Source: an uncultured Clostridia bacterium
GTDB taxonomy: Bacteria; Bacillota; Clostridia; Oscillospirales; CAG-272
Length of the DNA stretch: 5,175 bases
Assembly: GCA_937914815.1 (NCBI GenBank)
Contig: CALDMI010000119.1
Span: forward strand, 1 to 5,175
Direction: 5' to 3'
This document shows, piece by piece, positions 1 to 5,175 of this stretch (its first letter is position 1; every line of letters begins with the position of its first letter). Under the pieces are notes generated by a model that did no database searches, was not told the DNA's origin, and was given only the letters and a program-made list of their open reading frames with translations. Both the position numbers and the translations under genes were made by a program.

Positions 1-61
1 CGCCCGAGGGCAACCGCCTTGCTTTTTGGTTTGTGTTCCGAAGAAACGGAACAACCGCACC
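1..61 (-). other. Short 3' flank of the membrane-protein gene with a stem-loop
   Basis: No gene is visible in this stretch. Just past the stop codon of the membrane-protein gene, positions 28-56 can fold: GTTCCG (35-40) pairs with CGGAAC (47-52) around a six-base loop, and GGTT (28-31) pairs with AACC (53-56) across a three-base bulge. Read in the direction of the upstream gene, the stem is followed by an A run rather than a U tract, so it is not a standard intrinsic terminator. It may mark or stabilise the 3' end of the transcript. A short direct repeat, CAACCGC, occurs at 11-17 and 53-59. The window edge limits further interpretation. Confidence 0.35.
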
Positions 62-568
62 TTAATGAATTGACATCATCCCGTAGAACATCGCGGCGAT
101 AACGGCAGCAATAGTAATTGATGCGAGGATAGTCCCGCACACTATCGCGGTACGCTTTGACTTCTCGTCACCCTCGGAGCCGCTGACCCGCACAAACTGA
201 AAGAGGTGGAATATCATGCAGAGGAGGGCTATTCCGGACACCGCGCATACGAGCCCGATAACGCCAGAGGCACTCCTTATAAGATACACGCCCCCTACCG
301 AAAGTGCGACAGCCGCCGCGACGCAGACTATCTCGAGCAGCCACCCGGACGCCCACCGGAAAAAGCCCTTTCTGTTCCACGCATACGAATTTCTCATTGC
401 AAGTCTCCACGCCGTGTGAAGAACCGAGAAGATAAGGAAAACGACTCCCACGCCCATAAGACCAAAGCTCATGATACTGGCTATACTCGGGTCAAAGTAC
501 GGGAACAGAAATATACCCGAAAGCGTCGCACCGACCGCCAATAAAAACAGAAGAAGCGATACTATCAT
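62..568 (-). CDS. Small multi-pass membrane protein of unknown function
   Basis: I do not recognise a family. The 168-residue product has about five hydrophobic segments, near residues 3-22, 31-53, 75-97, 102-126 and 140-164. They are separated by short loops rich in basic residues (RLAMRNSYAWNRKG before helix 3) and one charged loop (SGSEGDEKSKR before helix 5). There is no lipobox, ATPase motif or obvious transport signature. Two in-frame ATGs lie two codons apart, at 574 and 568. The ribosome site AAGGA (580-576) is almost abutting the first and 7 bases from the second, so 568 is the better start. The gene follows the GH20 stop codon by 20 bases, with no promoter or terminator between them, so the two are very probably co-transcribed. 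Coding status is well supported by the hydrophobic periodicity, the ribosome site and the operon position. A role in glycan uptake or envelope sensing is only a guess from its neighbour. Confidence 0.78.
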   Translation of the reverse strand: MIVSLLLFLLAVGATLSGIFLFPYFDPSIASIMSFGLMGVGVVFLIFSVLHTAWRLAMRNSYAWNRKGFFRWASGWLLEIVCVAAAVALSVGGVYLIRSASGVIGLVCAVSGIALLCMIFHLFQFVRVSGSEGDEKSKRTAIVCGTILASITIAAVIAAMFYGMMSIH

Positions 569-588
569 AATCATTTCCTTTCGTTTTG

Positions 589-2928
589 TTATTTTACAAG
601 CTCAATTCCTTTAACGGTAACAGCCGCCTGCGGGTCGGTATCTACGAGCTCAAGTGCGCGCAGATGCTTCTCCGGGTGCGGATTTACCCACTCGTACTTG
701 TAGGTTGTTTTTATCCTGCCGTCCGGCTCCGTCACTATCTCACTGTCCATAAAATATGTGAAGAAGTAGCCGCAATGGCGGTAGTATATATACTCCGACG
801 GTGCGTTCTGTCTCATACCGGCGTAGCCGATATTAAAGCCGTAGACTATATTAAGGTGCGTCTCGCTGCCGTCCGTGTATTTTATGAGATAGCGACCAAC
901 GCGGGCAAGGTCGCCGAGCTTCTCCGACCATGCGGGCTTCGGCATTTTGTTATCTGTTGCGTGGCTGAAGATTATGCTCCGGAACCTTCCGTCGCTGTCG
1001 ACCGAGGGCTCCCAGCGCCCCTCCCCCGTCATTACGGTCTCCTCTTTCCCTGCGCCCTTTGTGTGAGAGGGTGCAACCGAGCCGTGCAAGCTGTCGCGGA
1101 GGGCGGGCATAATCCTTCTTATCATGAGATCATAGAGCTCGCGGAGGTGCTCGTCATACTCACGCCCGTGCCACATCATATTTGCGGAGTAGACCATATC
1201 ATAGAGCTTTCCGAGCCTGCCGAGGCTCTCCTCGTTTGTTGCCGTCCATGTAGAGAGCTCTGCACCGACGATGCCGCTCTTTCCGGCTCTCCTTGAAAAT
1301 CTCGGATAGTGGCTCGAGTACATGTTCCCCATCACGACATCAAAGCCCTTTGACGTGAGATTTTCCTCTATGTCCTTATCCGTGTGGAAATACCATATGA
1401 AGTCAAGGAGCACAACATCCTTCGGTAATTTGTCGATTGCCGCGGTGGTGAGATAGGGGGACACGGGCTGCAGCATATCCGACCATATCATCATGCGCAA
1501 ACCGCGGGATTTGAGATAATCGTGATACCTTATCACATCGGCGGCGTAAAGGTCGGCGGGATTTTTCTTCTTGCACACCGGGCAGACGCCTATCTGATAC
1601 ACCTCGTCATGCCCCATGTGGACAAATTTCCGCGGTCTTACGACATCAAGAATTTCGTCAAGAATATCAAAGAGAATTCTATATGACTTCTCGTTTGACG
1701 GGCAGTAGCAATGCGGGTATATCTTTGCCGGGGGGATATCTGCCGCGTTTTCGTCGATTGTCCCCGTGGCTTCCTCGCCGTCCGGTATCTCGGCTATATC
1801 CGGGTATGTGACCGTGAGGGTCTGGACATGACCGAGGCTCTGCACCTCGGGGATAACATCTATCCCGAAGGAGCGGACATATTCTATGAAGTCGCGCACG
1901 GTTGCCTTATCGACCGCGTGGTCGCCGCCCACGGCGGCGTGCGGGAACGGCGGGAGGTTTTCCTCTCTTGCGAGCCGCTTTACGCGGTCTACCGCCTCGT
2001 TTATCTCGGGGTGAGAGTCAAACTTCATTCCCGCGCCGAACTCAAGGATTATGTAGTTATACCCCATCGGGGAAAGAAGATACTTTACAAGTCTTTTCGC
2101 GAAATCATACTCATTTTCGGCGGGAAGATAGAGGTGAACACCCCGGAAATTCATACACGGGTGGTCGTCTATCCGCCCCTCCGGGATAGTTCCGCCGTCA
2201 ATGAGCTTTATAAGGGCCTCGACGCCTATTACAAACCCGCGCTCATCCGACGCGGATATTACTACCCTGTCCTCTACCTCGAGGCGGTAGCCGTTCTCCA
2301 TTATCGTGGGGTCCTCGAGGAGGACGAATCCGTCGCCGTCGCGCCCCGGATTATAGCCTGTCGTCTCTTCAAGTTTCTCACAGAGGACAGCCGCGGCGAC
2401 CTCGCCGACGGTGGATGTCGTCTTTACCCCGCGAAAATCACGGACCGGGCGACGGGTATCGGATATTGCCGAATTGGCGGGAAGCGGGAAAATCTCCCGC
2501 TCGTCATAGACCGCGCCGTGAATATCGAGGCTATCGAGCGCTATCGTTTCAAACGGGCTCTCAATCTCGATAACAAGCTCCTGCAACTCTGCGGCGACAA
2601 CAAGGGCTATTTCTCCCGGGATTATGCACCGTCCGGTCTCGGCTCTGTGCTCTGCGAGTACATTAACACCCTCTGCGTCAAGAATGCGGATAAGGGTTGC
2701 GCCCGTGCCTCTGAGCCCTATGACAATGCTGTCGACATAGCACTTCTCCGAGAGTGCGAGGGCGACGCGCACCGCCCGGTCATAAAACTCCGGAAACTCT
2801 ATTTTCAGACCTTTCCCGTCACGGAGCGACTCTGCCGGGAGGTCCCCGCGCTCTGTATCGCCCTTTACATATACTCTGTAATCAACATGAACCGGCGAGG
2901 ATTTGCCGTTAAGAATTCCAGTAAACAT
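589..2928 (-). CDS. Glycoside hydrolase family 20 protein, beta-N-acetylhexosaminidase-like, cytoplasmic
   Basis: This 779-residue product probably removes terminal beta-linked N-acetylglucosamine or N-acetylgalactosamine from glycans. Seen in order: an N-terminal region (about 1-170) that looks like a beta-sandwich; a GH20 N-terminal accessory domain (about 173-254, with GYRLEVEDRVVISASDERG and GVEALIKLI); the TIM barrel (about 258-613); and a C-terminal beta-rich region (about 633-779). The barrel has the substrate-binding Arg in FRG (262), IPE...GH (359-367), and the catalytic Asp-Glu pair in HMGHDE (441-442), which in GH20 polarises the acetamido group and protonates the leaving group. 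A WT pair lies at 561-562. There is no signal peptide or membrane segment, so it should act inside the cell on imported oligosaccharides. AGGAG six bases upstream fixes the start at 2928; an upstream in-frame ATG at 3054 lies before the promoter and cannot be used. Oddities are His before the DE pair, a CPVC motif (449-452), and Ala (563) where many members have Glu after the Trp. Family assignment is firm; exact substrate is not. Confidence 0.9.
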   Translation of the reverse strand: MFTGILNGKSSPVHVDYRVYVKGDTERGDLPAESLRDGKGLKIEFPEFYDRAVRVALALSEKCYVDSIVIGLRGTGATLIRILDAEGVNVLAEHRAETGRCIIPGEIALVVAAELQELVIEIESPFETIALDSLDIHGAVYDEREIFPLPANSAISDTRRPVRDFRGVKTTSTVGEVAAAVLCEKLEETTGYNPGRDGDGFVLLEDPTIMENGYRLEVEDRVVISASDERGFVIGVEALIKLIDGGTIPEGRIDDHPCMNFRGVHLYLPAENEYDFAKRLVKYLLSPMGYNYIILEFGAGMKFDSHPEINEAVDRVKRLAREENLPPFPHAAVGGDHAVDKATVRDFIEYVRSFGIDVIPEVQSLGHVQTLTVTYPDIAEIPDGEEATGTIDENAADIPPAKIYPHCYCPSNEKSYRILFDILDEILDVVRPRKFVHMGHDEVYQIGVCPVCKKKNPADLYAADVIRYHDYLKSRGLRMMIWSDMLQPVSPYLTTAAIDKLPKDVVLLDFIWYFHTDKDIEENLTSKGFDVVMGNMYSSHYPRFSRRAGKSGIVGAELSTWTATNEESLGRLGKLYDMVYSANMMWHGREYDEHLRELYDLMIRRIMPALRDSLHGSVAPSHTKGAGKEETVMTGEGRWEPSVDSDGRFRSIIFSHATDNKMPKPAWSEKLGDLARVGRYLIKYTDGSETHLNIVYGFNIGYAGMRQNAPSEYIYYRHCGYFFTYFMDSEIVTEPDGRIKTTYKYEWVNPHPEKHLRALELVDTDPQAAVTVKGIELVK

Positions 2929-2995
2929 ATTTTTCTCCTGTCTGCCGGTCGGATGCCGTTTTCGCGGCGACGCGGCATATTCATACTCACTTTTG

Positions 2996-3024
2996 ATTTT
3001 ACCACAACCGGGAATATTTTTCAA
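2996..3024 (-). promoter_or_regulatory. Sigma-A type promoter of the GH20/membrane-protein operon
   Basis: The minus strand has TTGAAA (3024-3019), exactly 17 bases, then TAAAAT (3001-2996), with TGG directly before the -10 giving an extended -10. The predicted transcript start is near 2989, leaving a leader of about 60 bases before the ATG at 2928. In that leader ATGCCG and CGGCAT (2978-2973 and 2958-2953) could form a six-pair stem with a 14-base loop. The promoter lies inside the upstream in-frame extension of the GH20 gene, which supports the shorter coding start. No transcript data were available. Confidence 0.75.
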
Positions 3025-3072
3025 TAGAATTTTCACGGTGTGCAATCGCGGCAAGAAAACAGTACGACAATG

Positions 3073-3097
3073 TCAATATTTGCAATGTAAATATTGA
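3073..3097. promoter_or_regulatory. Inverted repeat upstream of the GH20 promoter, possible operator
   Basis: TCAATATTT (3073-3081) and AAATATTGA (3089-3097) are perfect 9-bp inverted arms around a 7-bp spacer. The same stretch also reads as a near-direct repeat, TGTCAATATT and TGTAAATATT, 15 bp apart. The dyad is centred about 96 bp upstream of the predicted GH20 transcript start, immediately after the asnS terminator U tract. That position suits an activator or a looping repressor of the glycan operon, but no regulator gene is present to pair it with. It could instead be an AT-rich hairpin with no protein partner. Confidence 0.45.
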
Positions 3098-3135
3098 AAA
3101 AAGCGGGGCGCCCGGGATAATTCCGGCGCGCCCCG
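3097..3135 (-). terminator. Intrinsic terminator of asnS
   Basis: The stem pairs 3104-3111 with 3128-3135 (8 bp, almost all G-C), then 3112-3115 with 3123-3126 (4 bp) after a single-base bulge, around a 7-base loop. On the minus strand it is followed by T6 (3102-3097). It begins 18 bases after the asnS stop codon and separates asnS from the GH20 operon. On the plus strand the same stem is followed, after four bases, by T6 (3140-3145), so it could also stop any antisense transcription. Confidence 0.88.
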
Positions 3136-3152
3136 AACATTTTTTGAAATTC

Positions 3153-4547
3153 TCAGAACTCCGCGTTTCCCACCGTTCTGGGATAAGGAATTACATCGCG
3201 GATATTCGCAACTCCGGTAAGATACATGATAATTCTCTCAAATCCGAGACCGTAGCCCGCGTGCTTTGTCCCGCCGTATCTGCGCAGGTTCATATACCAC
3301 CAGTAGTCCTCCTCACGGAGTCCGAGCTCCTTCATGCGGGCGGAGAGAATATCAATCCGCTCCTCACGCTGTGAGCCGCCGATTATCTCGCCGACGCCGG
3401 GGACAAGGAGGTCCATCGCCGCGACGGTCTTGCCGTCGTCGTTCAGGCGCATATAGAATGCCTTTATCTCCTTCGGGTAGTCGATAAGGAACACCGGCTT
3501 CTTATATATCTGCTCGGTGAGGTATCTCTCGTGCTCTGTCTGCAGGTCGACGCCCCAGTAAACCGGGTACTTGAAGTCTGCGCCGGATTTAAGGAGGAGG
3601 TCAATAGCCTCTGTATACGTGACCTTTGCATAATCCGCGTCGCGCAGGGCTGTAAGCCGCGCGAGCAGGGTTTTATCGACAAAAGAGTTGAAGAAATCCA
3701 TTTCCTGCTTGCAGTTATCAAGGACGTGATTGATTATATACTTTATCATATCCCATGCGAGCTGCATACAGTCGCCGAGGTCGGCAAATGCGATCTCCGG
3801 CTCTATCATCCAGAACTCCGCGGCGTGGCGCGCGGTATTGGAATTTTCGGCGCGGAAGGTCGGACCGAAGGTATATATATTTCCGAAAGCCATGGCGAAG
3901 GTCTCGCCCTCGAGCTGTCCGGAGACGGTAAGATTCGTGCTCTTACCGAAGAAGTCCTTCGAGAAGTCGACCGCCCCGTCCTCGGTTCTCGGCGGATTGT
4001 TCATATCAAGGGTTGTGACGCGGAACATCTCGCCCGCGCCCTCGCAGTCGGAGCCGGTTATAAGCGGAGTATGGACATAGACGAAGCCGCGGCTGTGGAA
4101 GAAGGAATGTATGGCATATGCCACCTCGCTCCTCACTCTGAACACCGCAGAGAAGAGGTTTGTTCTCGGGCGCAGGTACGCCTGCTCACGCAGAAACTCG
4201 ACGGTATGGCGCTTCGGCTGAAGCGGATAATCCGGCGTCGATGTTCCCTCGACCTCTATTTTTTCTGCCTTGAGCTCAAACGGCTGCTTTGCCCCCGGGG
4301 TCAGCGCTACGCGCCCGGTGACGACAAGCGACGCGCCGACATTCTGTCCGGCTATCTCGTCGTAATTTGCGAGCTTCTCGCGCTCGAAAACCACCTGAAT
4401 ACTCTTGAAGCAGGAGCCGTCATTCAGGTCTATAAATCCGAAAGCCTTTGAATCGCGCAGGTTTCTCACCCACCCACCGAGAGTTACGGTCTTATCTCCG
4501 AATTTCTCGGGGGACGCGTATATATGAGCTACAAGTTCTCTTTCCAT
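3153..4547 (-). CDS. asnS: Asparaginyl-tRNA synthetase
   Basis: The product is a cytoplasmic class IIb synthetase that charges tRNA(Asn) with asparagine using ATP. Its 464 residues match the usual bacterial length. An N-terminal OB-fold for anticodon binding spans about residues 20-104 (VTLGGWVRN, then GFIDLNDGS). The catalytic domain follows: the motif 1 region ending in VHTPLIT (157-164), [11 protein letters not shown] (165-175), motif 2 with the ATP-contacting Arg in [11 protein letters not shown] (231-241), and motif 3 [15 protein letters not shown] (431-445) ending in the family's typical PRT-GNAEF tail. The stretch with IKAFYMR and [12 protein letters not shown] fits AsnRS rather than AspRS. 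The start at 4547 is set by GGAG six bases upstream. An in-frame ATG at 4625 lies before the -10 box and is excluded. The gene has its own promoter and terminator, so it is monocistronic. The leader of about 60 bases is too short for a T-box riboswitch. No frameshift or missing catalytic motif is seen. Confidence 0.97.
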   Translation of the reverse strand: MERELVAHIYASPEKFGDKTVTLGGWVRNLRDSKAFGFIDLNDGSCFKSIQVVFEREKLANYDEIAGQNVGASLVVTGRVALTPGAKQPFELKAEKIEVEGTSTPDYPLQPKRHTVEFLREQAYLRPRTNLFSAVFRVRSEVAYAIHSFFHSRGFVYVHTPLITGSDCEGAGEMFRVTTLDMNNPPRTEDGAVDFSKDFFGKSTNLTVSGQLEGETFAMAFGNIYTFGPTFRAENSNTARHAAEFWMIEPEIAFADLGDCMQLAWDMIKYIINHVLDNCKQEMDFFNSFVDKTLLARLTALRDADYAKVTYTEAIDLLLKSGADFKYPVYWGVDLQTEHERYLTEQIYKKPVFLIDYPKEIKAFYMRLNDDGKTVAAMDLLVPGVGEIIGGSQREERIDILSARMKELGLREEDYWWYMNLRRYGGTKHAGYGLGFERIIMYLTGVANIRDVIPYPRTVGNAEF

Positions 4548-4577
4548 ATCTGTCTCCGAAAATACAAAAATTGAAGT

Positions 4578-4599
4578 GTACGGCGCGCGGCGCCTGTAC
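4578..4599 (-). other. Hairpin in the asnS 5' untranslated leader
   Basis: GTAC-GGCGC (4578-4586) pairs with GCGCC-GTAC (4590-4599) across one bulged base, leaving a three-base loop. It lies about midway between the predicted transcript start (near 4607) and the asnS ATG. A short T5 run begins roughly nine bases after the stem, too distant for a normal terminator. It may affect mRNA stability or leader folding; no function can be assigned. Confidence 0.45.
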
Positions 4600-4613
4600 G
4601 GTAATCTTCTAAA

Positions 4614-4642
4614 AGTATACCACATTCAGCCGGGCTTTTCAA
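4614..4642 (-). promoter_or_regulatory. Sigma-A type promoter of asnS
   Basis: The minus strand has TTGAAA (4642-4637), a 17-base spacer and TATACT (4619-4614), preceded by TGG as an extended -10. Transcription should begin near 4607. A perfect 10-bp palindrome, ATTCGCGAAT (4647-4656), sits four bases upstream of the -35 and could be a regulator site or chance. The match to consensus is stronger than at the GH20 promoter, in keeping with a housekeeping gene. Confidence 0.85.
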
Positions 4643-4720
4643 TAGTATTCGCGAATTTTCCGGCATTTACGCGGTTTATGCAATGTCATATCAGAAAGAA
4701 TGTCACATAAACAAAACGAA
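4643..4720. other. Intergenic stretch upstream of asnS
   Basis: No gene is supported here. Besides the palindrome beside the asnS -35 box, there is a direct repeat AATGTCATA (4682-4690) and AATGTCACA (4699-4707), 17 bp apart. Its meaning is unknown. Confidence 0.35.
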
Positions 4721-4845
4721 TATCGGCAACGGCGCGCAAAATATCGGCATAAGTGCGAGAGAGGCATCGGCATAATGCGCGCAGAATGGTGGCGTAAATG
4801 CAAGAGAAATACCGGCACAAGTGCAAATGTCGCCGGAACAGGCAC
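4721..4845. repeat. Degenerate tandem repeat, about 20-25 bp period, five to six units
   Basis: On the plus strand, units begin near 4721, 4742, 4765, 4790 and 4810, with a poorer sixth after 4830. They follow a loose pattern of TATCGGCATAAGTGCG plus a variable purine-rich tail. Units 1-3 share ATCGGCA, and unit 5 has ACCGGCACAAGTGC. Unit lengths vary from 20 to 25 bp, so the array does not preserve a reading frame. It lies between the asnS promoter and the 36-bp array and looks like a decayed minisatellite. No function is apparent. Confidence 0.55.
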
Positions 4846-4858
4846 GAAGACTTTTGAT

Positions 4859-4887
4859 AAAAAAAGAGAGACGGTAAACCGTCCCCC
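4859..4887 (-). terminator. Terminator-like hairpin at the asnS-proximal end of the 36-bp array
   Basis: Read on the minus strand, GGGGGACGG (4887-4879) pairs with CCGTCTCTC (4874-4866), with two G-U wobbles and a four-base loop. T7 follows directly (4865-4859). This has the form of an intrinsic terminator for transcription entering from the right end of the window, upstream of the asnS promoter. No gene feeding it is visible within the window. Confidence 0.55.
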
Positions 4888-5008
4888 AATTTATTGCAAA
4901 AGGGAGACGGCAAACCGTCCCCCAATTTATTGCAAAAGGGAGACGGAAAACCGTCCCCCAATTTATTGCAAAAGGGAGACGGAAAACCGTCCCCCAATTT
5001 ATTGCAAA
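4868..5008. repeat. 36-bp tandem repeat array, four units, each with a hairpin
   Basis: Units start at 4868, 4904, 4940 and 4976; the last is about 3 bp short. Within the repeat the only difference is the eighth base of each unit (T, C, A, A at 4875, 4911, 4947 and 4983), which falls in a hairpin loop. Each unit holds two dyads: GACGG-N-AAA-CCGTC and CAATTTATTG. On the minus-strand RNA the larger stem extends to nine pairs with one G-U wobble (GGGGGACGG with CCGTCTCCC) and is followed by TTTT. On the plus strand the same place is an A-C mismatch. There are no variable spacers, so this is not CRISPR. The near identity suggests recent amplification. The GGGGACGG...CCGTC core resembles palindromic REP-like elements scattered in some Bacillota genomes, but that link is from memory and unverified. 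Confidence 0.9.
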
Positions 5009-5175
5009 TCACAGTTAAAAACTGCCGCCGTGAGTACCGCCGCATATAATTCTCCAGTCAATCTCCACGGAAAGGATACCGAAACGGAGAAATCGACTGC
5101 CCCCGAGAATTAACTTACAGCAACTACCCACAGAAAACCGAACAAAGGGAGAGGAATGAAACAGCTCAAATAATC
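5009..5175. other. Right-end stretch without a supported gene; possible tiny leader ORF
   Basis: No protein or RNA gene is recognised. On the plus strand a purine-rich, ribosome-site-like run, AAAGGGAGAGGA (5144-5155), precedes ATG at 5156, but the frame closes after five codons (MKQLK, stop at 5171-5173). This could be a leader peptide for a gene beyond the window, or chance. On the minus strand GGAGA sits five bases before an ATG at 5045 that reads into the repeat array; that reading is discussed among the findings. Confidence 0.3.

Noticed and set aside
586..1296. A plus-strand frame of 236 codons antisense to the GH20 3' end
   Set aside because: Shadow of the GH20 coding region, with a translation that resembles no family.
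1711..3027. A 438-codon plus-strand frame antisense to the GH20 gene
   Set aside because: It overlaps a gene with clear family motifs, its translation resembles no family, and it covers the GH20 promoter; it is a reading-frame shadow.
2929..3054. Longer N-terminus for the GH20 protein starting at 3054
   Set aside because: The predicted promoter (2996-3024) lies inside the extension, and AGGAG at ideal spacing marks the ATG at 2928.
3531..4451. A 306-codon plus-strand frame antisense to asnS
   Set aside because: asnS carries complete class II motifs on the other strand; this frame shows no domain and has no ribosome site that I could find.
4548..4613. T-box riboswitch upstream of asnS
   Set aside because: T-boxes control some Bacillota synthetase genes, but the leader here is only about 60 bases and I see neither the T-box sequence nor a terminator/antiterminator pair.
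4548..4625. Longer N-terminus for AsnRS starting at 4625
   Set aside because: The -10 box (4614-4619) lies downstream of that ATG, and the family's usual N-terminus begins at 4547 after a GGAG site.
4868..5008. CRISPR array
   Set aside because: The 36-bp length is tempting, but units are directly abutting with no unique spacers and there are no cas genes.
4700..5113. A 137-codon plus-strand protein reading through both repeat regions
   Set aside because: Its sequence is almost wholly repeat-derived (RETENRPPIYCK copies) and open only because the unit is 36 bp; there is no convincing ribosome site or family.

Overview
The window reads as chromosomal DNA of a moderately GC-rich Bacillota, most likely a gut-type Clostridia. 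The evidence is purine-rich Shine-Dalgarno sites at good spacing, two textbook sigma-A promoters with extended -10 elements, a GC-stem/U-tract terminator, a class IIb asparaginyl-tRNA synthetase typical of Bacillota, and free use of AUA for isoleucine. The assignment is an inference; no ribosomal RNA or other taxonomic marker is present.

All three supported genes lie on the minus strand, so the window is transcribed right to left. At the right, 4548-5175 carries no convincing gene. It holds a near-perfect 36-bp tandem array (4868-5008) whose units fold as hairpins, a much older-looking degenerate tandem repeat of about 22 bp (4721-4845), and the asnS promoter (4614-4642). The left-most array unit plus a T7 run (4859-4887) looks like an intrinsic terminator for minus-strand transcription arriving from the right. 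asnS (3153-4547) follows and ends at a strong intrinsic terminator (3097-3135).

A second unit then starts from its own promoter (2996-3024): a large signal-less family 20 glycoside hydrolase (589-2928), followed 20 bp later by a small multi-pass membrane protein of unknown function (62-568). A 9-bp-arm inverted repeat (3073-3097) between the asnS terminator and the second promoter is a candidate regulator site. The two promoters are strikingly alike.

Functionally, asnS is housekeeping translation. The hydrolase and membrane protein probably form a small accessory operon for hexosamine-containing glycans, with the hydrolase acting in the cytoplasm on imported oligosaccharides. I see no defence, mobile or biosynthetic system here. 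The least explained elements are the tandem hairpin array, the degenerate repeat beside it, and the atypical active-site surroundings of the glycosidase.
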